A DNA stretch of 64,000 nt from an uncultured Clostridia bacterium (GTDB lineage: Bacteria > Bacillota > Clostridia > Christensenellales > Aristaeellaceae), in NCBI GenBank assembly GCA_934630705.1, contig CAKTWP010000003.1, positions 116,589 through 180,588 of the forward strand. Reading direction: 5' to 3'. Under the pieces are notes generated by a model, which had not been told where the DNA came from, ran no database searches, and saw only the letters and a program-made list of their open reading frames with translations. A program made the position numbers and the translations under genes. This document shows positions 51,343 to 60,345 of the stretch, in pieces (within the stretch, counting starts at the first letter, position 1; each line of letters opens with the position of its first letter).

Positions 51343-52689
51343 ATGAAAAAGCGTTTGTTTGCGGTTCTGATGATCCTGGCGCTGCTGCTGCCCAGCATGG
51401 CGCTGGCAACCGGCACAGGCACCACCTATTACGATACTTCTTCCACCACGGACGTGCGTACGCTGGAATACGGCATGTATGGCGCCGATGTGATGGCCGT
51501 GCAGACCCGTCTGGAAGCCCTGGGCTACTATACCGGTTCCATCAGCGGCAGCTTTGACGACGCCACGCTGCTGGCAGTGAAAAACTTCCAGCGGGGCAAT
51601 AACCTGACTGTGGACGGCAAGGTTGGTAAGCGGACGCTGCGCAAGCTCAACTCCGATACCGCCAAAAAGGCCGGCTCTACCGATTATACCTCTATGCACT
51701 CCGGCATGTCCGGCGAGGATGTGAAGGAGCTGCAGCGTCAGCTTCGGACTACCTATTATTATAGCGGCACCATCGACGGCATCTTCGGCGCCAATGTGAC
51801 CCGTGCGGTCAAGGCGTTCCAGGCCTCTGCCGGGCTGACAGTGGACGGCAAGGTGGGCGCCAAGACCTTCAATGCGCTCTATAACCGTACTGCCAAGATT
51901 TTCAACGGCGGCATTCCCGTCCGTTCCCTGTCCTCTGGCGATCGGGGCTACGATGTGTATGTGCTTCAGGAGAAGCTGGATTCTCTGAACTATCTGTCCA
52001 TCACCCCCTCCGGCGTGTATGGCTCGGATACCGTGGCGGCAGTGAAGGCTTTCCAGAAGGCCAATGGACTGAAGATGGACGGCAAGGCCGGCTCCACGGT
52101 GCGCCGTTATCTGTGGCCCACCACCATCAAGAACGAAGAAGAAGATAAAAACCGTTATGAGGGAACGCCTGATGATCCCTACACCGAGCCCAAGCTCAAG
52201 CAGGGAAAGCACGGCGAGAATGTGGCCCGGGCGCAGATGTATCTGAAGGCCGGCGGTTATCTGCTGGGCAATGCGGACGGCATCTTCGGGGCCAAGACCA
52301 AGGCGGCTGTCATCGCTTTCCAGAAGGATTATAACCTCAAGGCCGACGGTATTATCGGCACCGAAACCTGGACGCTGCTCAAGACCATCAATATCTCCAA
52401 CGCCGAGCAGGATGTGGTGAATCCTGACAAGCCCTCCATTGGCACCAGCGTGAAGGCGCTGCGCAGGGGGAGCTCCGGCGAGGCAGTGACCAAGCTTCAG
52501 CGTCAGCTGATCCAGCTGAACTATCTGTCTACCGGCGATGACGATGGCAAGTTCGGCAACAAGACGGAATGGGCCGTGCGCAATTTCCAGCGGGATCAGG
52601 GCCTCGCCGCGGATGGCATCTGCGGCAGCCAGACCTTTGTTCGCCTGAATGAACTGCTGGGCACCCAGTGGGATGTGCCCGTGGGCTGA
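51343..52689 (+). CDS. Secreted protein of five peptidoglycan-binding repeats, no enzymatic domain
   Basis: An exported 448-residue protein. After the signal peptide (MKKRLFAVLMILALLLPSMALA) come five PG_binding_1 repeats of about 60 residues at roughly 42-105, 120-180, 195-255, 280-345 and 365-430. Each has the G-x-DVxxLQxxL..GYxxG..DGxFGxxTxxAVxxFQ..L..DGxxGxxT pattern. Nothing catalytic accompanies them; most proteins with this repeat carry a hydrolase or transpeptidase. A charged linker (EEEDKNRYEGTPDDPYTEP) separates repeats 3 and 4. Probably a wall-binding structural or scaffold protein, or part of a sporulation layer given the SpoIID neighbour. AAGGAGG precedes the start. Confidence 0.88.
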   Translation: MKKRLFAVLMILALLLPSMALATGTGTTYYDTSSTTDVRTLEYGMYGADVMAVQTRLEALGYYTGSISGSFDDATLLAVKNFQRGNNLTVDGKVGKRTLRKLNSDTAKKAGSTDYTSMHSGMSGEDVKELQRQLRTTYYYSGTIDGIFGANVTRAVKAFQASAGLTVDGKVGAKTFNALYNRTAKIFNGGIPVRSLSSGDRGYDVYVLQEKLDSLNYLSITPSGVYGSDTVAAVKAFQKANGLKMDGKAGSTVRRYLWPTTIKNEEEDKNRYEGTPDDPYTEPKLKQGKHGENVARAQMYLKAGGYLLGNADGIFGAKTKAAVIAFQKDYNLKADGIIGTETWTLLKTINISNAEQDVVNPDKPSIGTSVKALRRGSSGEAVTKLQRQLIQLNYLSTGDDDGKFGNKTEWAVRNFQRDQGLAADGICGSQTFVRLNELLGTQWDVPVG

Positions 52690-52827
52690 CCCGGGTGAAA
52701 ATAAACGGTTTGAACTGAAAATGCATTTTGCGGCTGAAGCAGATCGTTTTAAACAATGATTGACAAAATCCCCCCTGCATGGCGGAAAAGCTTTCGGGCT
52801 ATCATACGCCATGAGGGGGGACTTTTT

Positions 52828-53835
52828 ATGACGAAAAAGAGAACGATGCTGCTGGCTCTGCTGCTGACGCTGGGAATTCTGCTGGCAGGGTGTGCAGGGG
52901 ATGCGGAGAATACCCGGGAGGGGGAAGGCGTGACCCTGGATCCCAATGCCAGCCAGGCACAGGGGGCAAAACCGGATATCCCGGAAAAGCTGGCCTTGAA
53001 CGATCAGGGGATTCCGCTTCTGCAGGTCTATCTTGTGGATGAAGAAAAGAACGAGGAGATGGACCTGGAATCCTACCTTCAGGGCGTGCTGGCCGGGGAA
53101 ATGAAAAACGATTGGCCCTTGGAAGCGCTCAAGGCACAGGCGATTTTGGCACGAACCTTCGTGCTGAAGTTTAACGCTGAAAAGCGGAGCAAATATCCCG
53201 GGGCAGATATTTCCACGGATATTGAAGAAGCACAGGCCTACGATGCCACCGGCGTAAACGAACGCATTGAGCAGGCAGTGAATGAAACCCGGGGAATGGT
53301 GCTCTCTTATGAGGGAACGCTTCCATACGCCTGGTTTCACGCCCATTCCGGCGGCGTGACGGCGCGGGCAAAGGAAGGCCTGGCCTACGAGAAGGATGAA
53401 CCGGGCTATACCAAGGCGGTGGCTGGTAAGGAAAGCGGGGATGCGCCTGCTGAAGCCCGGGAGTGGTCGGCTTCTTTTCCGGCAAACGAGGTGCTGGAAG
53501 CGGCAAAAAAAGCGGGCATGTCCGCCAATGAAGGACTGGAAACCATCACGGTGGGAGAACGGGGCGAGAGCGGACGTGCCGTTACGATCCTAATAAACGG
53601 TCAAAGCATATCTGCGCCGGAGCTGCGAATTGCCCTTGGCTCCACCCACATGCGATCCACCCTTTTGACCAGCCTTCGTCTGGAAAACGGCCGGGTGGCG
53701 ATGGCCGGAAAGGGCTATGGACACGGGGTAGGGATGCCGCAGTGGGGGGCCTATGCATTGGCCCAATCCGGGCAGACGGCTGAGGAGATCGTCACTTATT
53801 ATTTTCAGGATGTTACGGTTGAAAAGCTTTGGTGA
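52828..53835 (+). CDS. SpoIID/LytB-domain lipoprotein
   Basis: A 335-residue exported protein with a clear lipobox (LGILLAGC), so membrane-anchored by lipid. The SpoIID/LytB domain follows: VLAGEMKNDWPLEALKAQAILARTFVLKF with the conserved catalytic-type Glu, HAHSGGVTARAKE, and GKGYGHGVGMPQWGAYALAQSG near the C-terminus. Bacillus SpoIID is about 343 residues and spans the membrane, so length fits better here than for the larger SpoIID-like protein at 30688. AGGGGGG lies 7 nt before the ATG at 52828. A strong terminator follows. SpoIID-type enzymes cut glycan strands after SpoIIP has removed stem peptides; no spoIIP or spoIIM is in the window. Confidence 0.9.
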   Translation: MTKKRTMLLALLLTLGILLAGCAGDAENTREGEGVTLDPNASQAQGAKPDIPEKLALNDQGIPLLQVYLVDEEKNEEMDLESYLQGVLAGEMKNDWPLEALKAQAILARTFVLKFNAEKRSKYPGADISTDIEEAQAYDATGVNERIEQAVNETRGMVLSYEGTLPYAWFHAHSGGVTARAKEGLAYEKDEPGYTKAVAGKESGDAPAEAREWSASFPANEVLEAAKKAGMSANEGLETITVGERGESGRAVTILINGQSISAPELRIALGSTHMRSTLLTSLRLENGRVAMAGKGYGHGVGMPQWGAYALAQSGQTAEEIVTYYFQDVTVEKLW

Positions 53836-53855
53836 ATTTCAAAATCGATCCATTT

Positions 53856-53897
53856 AAAAGCCGGTTCAGGTTATTTGAACTGGCTTTTGCATTTTTT
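53856..53897 (+). terminator. Terminator of the SpoIID-like lipoprotein gene
   Basis: AAAAGCCGGTTCA/TGAACTGGCTTTT, a 13-bp stem with one G-U pair, 7-nt loop, then GCATTTTTT. Confidence 0.9.
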
Positions 53898-53986
53898 GAA
53901 ATGACAAAATTCATATTATTTCTATGCGAATACGAAGAAAAAACAACTTTTTTGCATCTTTTATTGGTATTTTCGTTGATTCAATC

Positions 53987-54015
53987 TTGCAATTCCGCCG
54001 GGGCTGTGGTATGCT
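53987..54015 (+). promoter_or_regulatory. Promoter of the opp-alr operon
   Basis: TTGCAA, a 17-nt spacer and TATGCT. It serves six genes with no terminator seen until 61494. Confidence 0.75.
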
Positions 54016-54022
54016 AAACTTC

Positions 54023-54044
54023 GTAATTCATCAGTATGAATTAC
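54023..54044. promoter_or_regulatory. 9-bp inverted repeat at the start of the opp transcript
   Basis: GTAATTCAT, 4 nt, ATGAATTAC: a perfect inverted repeat beginning 8 nt after the -10 element. It could be an operator or a small 5' hairpin of the mRNA. Confidence 0.55.
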
Positions 54045-54078
54045 CGCAAAATTCCATGAAACTGGAGAAGAAGGGAGC

Positions 54079-55947
54079 ATGAAAATCGTGAAAAAGATGT
54101 TATCGTTGCTGCTGTGTGCGGCGCTGCTGCTGAGCGCTGTTCCCGCCATGGCCGATGACGCAGTGACCTACACTTCCCTGTACGCCAGCGAAGTAACGAC
54201 CCTGAATTATCTGGTCACATCTTCTGAAAACGAATTTGCCATCGCCGCGAACCTGATCGACACCCTGATCGAGTATGATCGGTTCGGCCGACAGCAGCCT
54301 TCTCTGGCGAAGTCCTGGGAACATTCCGAGGACGGGCTGACCTGGACCTTCCATCTGCGGGACGATGCCGTGTGGGTGGACGGTAACGGCGAGGTTTATG
54401 CTCCTGTGACGGCCCATGACTTTGTCACCTCCGCGCAGTATCTGCTGGATGCGAAGCATGCCTGCGCCACCGCCAATATCTTCTATGGCGTAATCGCCGG
54501 CGCGGAAGCCTATTACATGGGCACCGCTACCCCCGAAGAAGGCAAGGAAGCCGCGCCCGCGCAGGATTGGGATACTGTGGGCGTGAAAGCGCTGGACGAT
54601 TATACGCTCCAGTACACGTTGGTGGATCCCATTCCCTATTTCCTGTCCATGCTGACCTACGTGAATTTCATGCCGCTCAACGCGCAGTTCCTGGCCGAAA
54701 AGGGCGACAGCTTTGGCCTGGCCACCGGCAATGATACCATCCTGTACTGCGGCGCGTATTACCTGAGCGCCTTCAAGCCGCAGGAGCTTCGGGTGCTGTC
54801 CAAGAACGAAAAGAACTGGGACAAGGACAACGTGTTTATTGATCAGCTGGTGGAAAAGTATAACAAAGAAGCGTCCACCGTATCGCCCGAGCTGTTTCTG
54901 CGGGGCGAAGTGGATTCCGCCTCTCTGTCCAATGAGCTGGCGGCTGACTGGCTCAGCGATGAGACCAAGGCGTCCATGATCCATCCTTCCCGGATCACCA
55001 GCTTCTCCAGCTACTTCTACACCTTTAATTTCGATCCCCAGTTTGACGAAGCGTATGAGCCGGACAACTGGCGCATCGCCGTGAACAACGAAAGCTTCCG
55101 GCTTTCCATCATCAATGCCTTTAACCGCATTAAGGCCAAGACCCTGATCGACTCCGAGAATCCGGAGATGATGCTGTTCAACACCATCACGCCTCCCGCC
55201 TTTGCCGAAATCAACGGCGTGGACTACATCAATATCGGCGAGCTGGCCGAGCTGACCGCCAGGGGCGCGGATATGTTTGACAAGAACGCTGCTCTGGCTT
55301 ATAAGGAAACGGCTATGAAGGAGCTGGCGGAAGCGGGCGCCTCCTTCCCGGTGAAGGTGCTGCTGCTTTATAATCCCAACAGCAGCTCCGGCAACTCCGC
55401 CGAGGAAGCCCAGATCGTGGAACAGCAGCTGGAAAGCGTACTGGGCACGGACTACATCGATGTGGTCATCGAATCCGGCCCCTCCACCAGCTATCTGTCC
55501 TGCCGTCGTTCCGGCCTGTATGGTATGATGAACTGCAACTGGGGTCCGGACTATGCCGATCCTGAAACCTTTACCGATCCTTTCCGGGTGGGCAACAACT
55601 ACAACTTCATGGATAAGGCCACCGATACGGATACGCTGAACGAATACTATGCGCTGGTGGAAGCGGCCAAGGCCATCACCAATGACCTTTCCGCCCGCTA
55701 TGAAGCCTTTGCCAAGGCGGAAGCGTTCCTGATCAAGCACGGCTATGTGATGCCCTTTGGCTATGGCACGGGCGGCTATTCCGCCTCTCTGCTGGATCCC
55801 TTTACCGCGCCTATCGCGCCCTTCGGCCTGACCAAGACCCGCTACAAGGGCCAGTATAAGCTGGAAGCCTATATGGACACCGATGCCTATTATGACGCCT
55901 ACGACGCTTATCAGGAAGAAAAGGACGCGCTGGAAGCTGCTGAGTAA
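54079..55947 (+). CDS. oppA: Oligopeptide-binding protein, OppA family (ABC importer)
   Basis: A 622-residue family 5 solute-binding protein. Signal peptide MKIVKKMLSLLLCAALLLSAVPAMA ends in an AxA site (AMA-DD) and has no lipobox. The family start YASEVTTLNYLVTS, the PSLAKSWEHSEDGLTWTFHLRDDAVW motif and NCNWGPDYADPETFTDPF near the C-terminus are typical. Length is at the upper end for the family. The C-terminus ends in an acidic, Tyr-rich tail (DTDAYYDAYDAYQEEKDA). AAGAAGGGAG precedes ATG 54079; a GTG 3 codons later has better spacing. First gene of a complete oppABCDF operon; the usual order here puts the binding protein first. Confidence 0.93.
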   Translation: MKIVKKMLSLLLCAALLLSAVPAMADDAVTYTSLYASEVTTLNYLVTSSENEFAIAANLIDTLIEYDRFGRQQPSLAKSWEHSEDGLTWTFHLRDDAVWVDGNGEVYAPVTAHDFVTSAQYLLDAKHACATANIFYGVIAGAEAYYMGTATPEEGKEAAPAQDWDTVGVKALDDYTLQYTLVDPIPYFLSMLTYVNFMPLNAQFLAEKGDSFGLATGNDTILYCGAYYLSAFKPQELRVLSKNEKNWDKDNVFIDQLVEKYNKEASTVSPELFLRGEVDSASLSNELAADWLSDETKASMIHPSRITSFSSYFYTFNFDPQFDEAYEPDNWRIAVNNESFRLSIINAFNRIKAKTLIDSENPEMMLFNTITPPAFAEINGVDYINIGELAELTARGADMFDKNAALAYKETAMKELAEAGASFPVKVLLLYNPNSSSGNSAEEAQIVEQQLESVLGTDYIDVVIESGPSTSYLSCRRSGLYGMMNCNWGPDYADPETFTDPFRVGNNYNFMDKATDTDTLNEYYALVEAAKAITNDLSARYEAFAKAEAFLIKHGYVMPFGYGTGGYSASLLDPFTAPIAPFGLTKTRYKGQYKLEAYMDTDAYYDAYDAYQEEKDALEAAE

Positions 55948-56049
55948 TTTCGGCTGAACACGGCCATCCAATAACAGGCTGCTGCGGCAGGCGGGGACGG
56001 ATTCTCCCTTCCTGCCGCAGTCAATTATCATTAAAGGACGAAAGCGGAA

Positions 56050-56991
56050 TTGGCTAAGTATCTGATAAAGCGGATTGGGCAATCCCTGCTCACGCTGATG
56101 ATTATTTTGACGGTGGTGTTCATTCTGGTTCGCCAGATGCCCATTGAAGGCTATTTTGAGAATATTGATAAGCTTGATGACGCGGTGATTCAGGCCACGC
56201 TGGATAAAATGGGGCTGAACGACCCGATTCTGGTGCAGCTGAAGAATTTTTTTGTGCGCCTGTTCCAGGGCGATTTGGGCACGTCCGCCCGATACAGCGT
56301 GGGTGTTCCCATCACGGAAATCATCGCCGCCAAAGCGCCCATTTCCATTCGCATGGGTCTGCTTTCCATGGCGCTTTCCATGGCGCTGGGCATTCCGCTG
56401 GGCTCCGCCATGGCTCGCTCCAAGAACCGGTTGTGGGATAAGTTTGGCACGGTGTTCATTGTGCTGGTGAACGCAGTTCCCTCTGCGGTTTATTACATCT
56501 ATATCCAGTCCTATGGCTCCATGGCGCTGGGCGTGAGCATGCTCTTTGATGCCGACAACTGGGTTTCCTGGATTTTGCCGGTGGTGTCCATGTCCCTTGG
56601 CAATATCGCGTATTATGCCATGTGGCTGCGGCGGTATATGGTGGACGAACTGAATAAGGACTATGTGCGCCTGGCTCGCGCCAAAGGCGTTAACTCTAAG
56701 GATATTACCAAGCATCACGTGTTCCGCAATGCGTTCGTGCCCATGATTCAGTATATCCCCACCTCGCTTTTGTATACCGTGGGCGGGTCGATTTATATCG
56801 AATCCCTGTATTCCATTCCCGGCATGGGCGGGCTGCTGGTGGATGTGATCAGCCGGCAGGATAATCCCATGGTGCAGGCCATTGTGATGATCTATTCCTG
56901 CATCGGTATCGTGGGCATGCTGCTGGGCGATTTGCTCATGGCGCTGATTGATCCCCGGATCAGCCTGCAGAAGAAAGAAGGTGCGCGCTGA
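56050..56991 (+). CDS. oppB: Oligopeptide ABC transporter permease, OppB type
   Basis: A 313-residue permease with six helices. It begins YLIKRIGQSLLTLMIILTVVFILVRQMP, as in OppB/DppB. The cytoplasmic docking loop contains DYVRLARAKGVNSKDITKHHVFRNAF. The start is TTG at 56050, 11 nt after AAAGGA; there is no nearby ATG in frame. The stop overlaps the oppC start by 1 nt. Forms the channel with the OppC subunit. Confidence 0.93.
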   Translation: MAKYLIKRIGQSLLTLMIILTVVFILVRQMPIEGYFENIDKLDDAVIQATLDKMGLNDPILVQLKNFFVRLFQGDLGTSARYSVGVPITEIIAAKAPISIRMGLLSMALSMALGIPLGSAMARSKNRLWDKFGTVFIVLVNAVPSAVYYIYIQSYGSMALGVSMLFDADNWVSWILPVVSMSLGNIAYYAMWLRRYMVDELNKDYVRLARAKGVNSKDITKHHVFRNAFVPMIQYIPTSLLYTVGGSIYIESLYSIPGMGGLLVDVISRQDNPMVQAIVMIYSCIGIVGMLLGDLLMALIDPRISLQKKEGAR

Positions 56992-58352
56992 TGAAGGGTG
57001 TCAAAGAGCATGTGGCCAAGCCTTTGGAGGATTCGCTGTTTGCCTTCGCCGCTTATGACAGCGCCGCCGCCGAGAAAGCAGGCTATTCCAACTATTCCTA
57101 TTGGGGGAGCACCTTCCGCTGTTTCCTGAAAAATAAAGCTGCCATGACGCTGGTGATTGTGCTGGCCCTGCTGCTGGCTTTCACCTGCGTGCAGCCCTAT
57201 CTGCCCAATCAGTTTGAGGCCAATCAGGTGATCGATCATCCCATCACCGGGATGCAGATGATGAACGTGCAGCCCGGGCTGACCAACGTGGTAGAAACGG
57301 TGCCGGCTGGCACGGTGCTGTCCGTCACGCCGTGGGAAAACGACGAATGGCTGGCGGTCAGCAATGTGATCGCCAAGATTCCTTCCCGCCAGACGTTTAC
57401 CGTGCTGGAATATGGCGCAGATTTTTGCCGGGTTTCCTACAAGGGACAGGAGGGCTATGTAAAAAACGACTTTTCTACCAAGCTCAAGCTGCCCGATGAT
57501 TATGAAAATACCCCTTACGAAGCCAAATCCAATTTTGCCATTCAGCTGTTTACCACGCCCAGCGATCTGACCAACAAGGGCGATGAGCTGTTCATCCGGA
57601 AGGATCAGGCCGCGCTGGGGGAGGACGGCATGGCTGTGACGACCGCGGAAGCACCACTGCGTCTGCTGCCTGATACCCGTCCCTTCCTGTTTGGCACCAA
57701 TAACGCCGGTCAGGATCTGTGGGCCATGGTCTGGTCCGGAACACGCACGTCGCTGATGATTGGCATGGTTGTTTCCATGCTGCAGGCGGCCATTGGCATT
57801 CTGATCGGCGTGCTTTGGGGCTATGTGCGTTCGCTGGATCGGCTGTTGACGGAAGTCTATAACGTTATCGATAATATCCCCACAACCATCGTGCTGATTC
57901 TGATTTCGTATATCATGCGGCCCGGCGTCTCCACGCTGATTTTTGCCATGAGCATTACGGGCTGGGTGGGCATGGCGCGGTTCGTACGCAACCAGATTGT
58001 GATTATCCGGGATCGGGACTATAATCTGGCCTCCCGCTGCCTGGGAACCGGCACTTTCCGCATCATCACCCGCAACCTGCTGCCATATCTGGTGTCGGTT
58101 ATCACGCTGCGGATGGCACTGTCCATTCCCGGTGCCATTGGCAGCGAGGTGTTTATCACGTATATTGGTCTGGGCCTGCCGGTGAGCATTCCTTCGCTGG
58201 GCAACCTGATCAACGTGGGCAGGAAGCTGCTGGCAACCTCTGCCAGCTATCAGCTGGTGTTCCCCACGCTGGTGCTGTCCATCATCACCATTTCTTTCTA
58301 CATCATTGGCAATGCCTTTGCCGATGCGGCCGACCCCAAGAATCATCTGTAA
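56991..58352 (+). CDS. oppC: Oligopeptide ABC transporter permease, OppC type, with SH3-like extracytoplasmic insertion
   Basis: A permease of 453 residues; OppC is usually about 300. Helix 1 (about 50-68) and the core from FGTNNAGQDLW (about 234) onward, including the docking loop DYNLASRCLGTGTFRIITRNL, are normal. Between them an extra segment of about 130 residues (97-229) lies on the outer face. Part of it (about 105-163) reads like a bacterial SH3 domain: VPAGTVLSVTPWENDEWLAV, FTVLEYGADFCRVSYKGQEG then YVKND. SH3-type domains in bacteria often bind peptides or cell wall, so it might deliver substrate or anchor the importer. The frame is open throughout, and the inserted part has no stop or shift. 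Confidence 0.9.
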   Translation: MKGVKEHVAKPLEDSLFAFAAYDSAAAEKAGYSNYSYWGSTFRCFLKNKAAMTLVIVLALLLAFTCVQPYLPNQFEANQVIDHPITGMQMMNVQPGLTNVVETVPAGTVLSVTPWENDEWLAVSNVIAKIPSRQTFTVLEYGADFCRVSYKGQEGYVKNDFSTKLKLPDDYENTPYEAKSNFAIQLFTTPSDLTNKGDELFIRKDQAALGEDGMAVTTAEAPLRLLPDTRPFLFGTNNAGQDLWAMVWSGTRTSLMIGMVVSMLQAAIGILIGVLWGYVRSLDRLLTEVYNVIDNIPTTIVLILISYIMRPGVSTLIFAMSITGWVGMARFVRNQIVIIRDRDYNLASRCLGTGTFRIITRNLLPYLVSVITLRMALSIPGAIGSEVFITYIGLGLPVSIPSLGNLINVGRKLLATSASYQLVFPTLVLSIITISFYIIGNAFADAADPKNHL

Positions 58353-58368
58353 AAAAGGAGGGAGAACC

Positions 58369-59406
58369 ATGGCTCAAACGCCGATTCTGTCCGTGCGGGA
58401 CCTGAACGTGAAATTCTCCCTGCGGGGAAAAACGCTGCATGCCATCCGGGATGTGTCTCTGGATTTATACCCGGGGGAAACGCTGGCGATTGTGGGGGAG
58501 TCGGGCTCAGGCAAATCGGTGCTCACGAAGACCTTTATGGGGCTGATGGATGCCAACGGCTGGATTGACAGCGGCAGCATTCTGTATAACGGCCAGGATC
58601 TGGCGCAGTTCAAAACGGAAAAAGAATGGCTGACCATTCGGGGCAAGGAAATCGCCATGGTGCTTCAGGATCCCATGACCAGCCTGAACCCGCTGAAAAC
58701 CATCGGCGCACAGATTGAGGAAGCGCTGGCACTGCATCAGCAGCTTCGGGGCGCGGAAGCCCATCGACGGATGATTGAAACGCTGCAGGACGTGGGCATC
58801 CCGGATCCGGAACGCCGCGCCCGGCAGTATCCCCATGAGTTTTCGGGCGGCATGCGGCAGCGGGTGGTTATTGCTATCGCCATTGCCTGCAAGCCCAAGA
58901 TTTTGATTTGCGACGAGCCCACCACCGCCCTCGATGTGACCATTCAGGCGCAGATTCTGCATCTGATTCGAGATCTGGTGCGCAAATATCACCTGACCAC
59001 CGTCTATATTACCCATGATCTGGGCGTGGTGGCCAACGTGGCGGATCGGGTAGCGGTAATGTATGCCGGGGAAATCGTGGAGATCGGCACCAGCCGGGAA
59101 GTGTTTTATGACGCCCGGCACCCTTACACCTGGGCGCTGCTGTCTTCACTGCCGCAGCTGGGCGTAAAGGGCGAGGCACTGTTTTCCATCAAGGGTACGC
59201 CGCCTAACCTCTATCACGAAATCAAAGGCGATGCCTTTGCCCCCCGGAACCCTCATGCGCTGAAAATCGATTTCGAACAGCGGCCGCCCTTTTTTGACGT
59301 ATCGCCCACCCATAAGGCCCGTACCTGGCTGCTGGATCCCCGTGCTCCCCAGGTGGAGAAGCCGGAGATTCTCAAGCGGCTGCAAAAGGGAGGGGAGAAA
59401 CTATGA
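58369..59406 (+). CDS. oppD: Oligopeptide ABC transporter ATP-binding protein, OppD type
   Basis: ATPase subunit of 345 residues. Walker A GESGSGKSVLTKT, Q-loop around VLQDPMTSLNP, signature FSGGMRQRVVIAIAIA, Walker B ILICDEPTTALDV and the H-loop VYITHDLGVV are all present. The C-terminus carries the oligo_HPY extension (YTWALLSSLPQL, IKGTPPNL) but lacks the Cys-rich cluster of most OppD proteins; FAPRNPHALKIDFEQRPP replaces it. The start at 58369 follows AAGGAGGGAG. It overlaps oppF by 4 nt. Confidence 0.94.
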   Translation: MAQTPILSVRDLNVKFSLRGKTLHAIRDVSLDLYPGETLAIVGESGSGKSVLTKTFMGLMDANGWIDSGSILYNGQDLAQFKTEKEWLTIRGKEIAMVLQDPMTSLNPLKTIGAQIEEALALHQQLRGAEAHRRMIETLQDVGIPDPERRARQYPHEFSGGMRQRVVIAIAIACKPKILICDEPTTALDVTIQAQILHLIRDLVRKYHLTTVYITHDLGVVANVADRVAVMYAGEIVEIGTSREVFYDARHPYTWALLSSLPQLGVKGEALFSIKGTPPNLYHEIKGDAFAPRNPHALKIDFEQRPPFFDVSPTHKARTWLLDPRAPQVEKPEILKRLQKGGEKL

Positions 59407-60344
59407 GCGAGAACAGAGAACCGCTGCTGTCTGTGCGGGATATGAAGGTGGCCTTTGGTTCCCGCCGGCATCCGTTTTATGCGGTGCGCGACGTGAGCTT
59501 TGATGTTTATCCCGGCGAAACCTTCGGGCTGGTGGGGGAATCCGGTTCCGGCAAAACCACCATCGGCCGGGCCATCATCCGCATTTATGAAACAGCCGGC
59601 GGGAAAGTGCTTTTTAAGGGCCAGAAAATTAACGGTCGGATCAGCAAGGCATTGGACCGGGAAGTGACCCGGAAAATTCAGATGATTTTTCAGGATCCCA
59701 TGGCTTCGTTGAATGAGCGGGCCAAGGTGGATTATATTGTAGGCGAGGGGCTTTACAATGTGGAGCGCCATTTGTCCAAGGAGGAGCGCAAGGCGCGGAT
59801 TGATCAGGCCCTGCTGGATGTGGGATTGTTGCCGGAGTTTGCCTCCCGGTTTCCCCATGAATTTTCCGGCGGTCAACGTCAGCGCATCGGCATTGCCCGG
59901 GCGCTGATTATGCAGCCGGAATTCATCGTGGCGGACGAGCCCATTTCCGCTTTGGATGTGTCCATCCGGGCGCAGGTGCTTAATCTCCTGGCCGAGCTGC
60001 AAAAGAAACATGGGCTGACCTATCTGTTTATTTCCCATGACCTGTCCGTCATGCGTTTTATCTGCGATCGAATTGCCGTGATTTATAAGGGCGAGCTGAT
60101 GGAGCTGGCCGAAACGGAAAAGCTGTTCCGCCATCCGCTGCATCCGTATACAAGGGCGCTGCTGTCCGCTGTGCCGGTGCCCTCCCCCGATGACCGGCAG
60201 GAGGAGCCGCCGGTGGTATATGATCCTTCCCAGCATGATTACGCCAGCGACCCGCCGGTATGGACGGAAATCGAGCCGGGGCACTTCGTGCGTGGCAATC
60301 AGAAAGAGCTGGCGGATTATCGCCGACAGCTGGCGGAGGTGTGA
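59403..60344 (+). CDS. oppF: Oligopeptide ABC transporter ATP-binding protein, OppF type
   Basis: Second ATPase subunit, 313 residues. Walker A GESGSGKTTIGRAI, FQDPMASLNERAKV, signature FSGGQRQRIGIARAL, Walker B FIVADEPISALDV, H-loop FISHDLSVM, and an oligo_HPY tail ending HFVRGNQKELADYRR. It begins 4 nt inside oppD. Only one nt separates its stop from the alr start codon, so the racemase gene belongs to the same translational unit. Confidence 0.95.
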   Translation: MSENREPLLSVRDMKVAFGSRRHPFYAVRDVSFDVYPGETFGLVGESGSGKTTIGRAIIRIYETAGGKVLFKGQKINGRISKALDREVTRKIQMIFQDPMASLNERAKVDYIVGEGLYNVERHLSKEERKARIDQALLDVGLLPEFASRFPHEFSGGQRQRIGIARALIMQPEFIVADEPISALDVSIRAQVLNLLAELQKKHGLTYLFISHDLSVMRFICDRIAVIYKGELMELAETEKLFRHPLHPYTRALLSAVPVPSPDDRQEEPPVVYDPSQHDYASDPPVWTEIEPGHFVRGNQKELADYRRQLAEV

Positions 60345-60345
60345 A

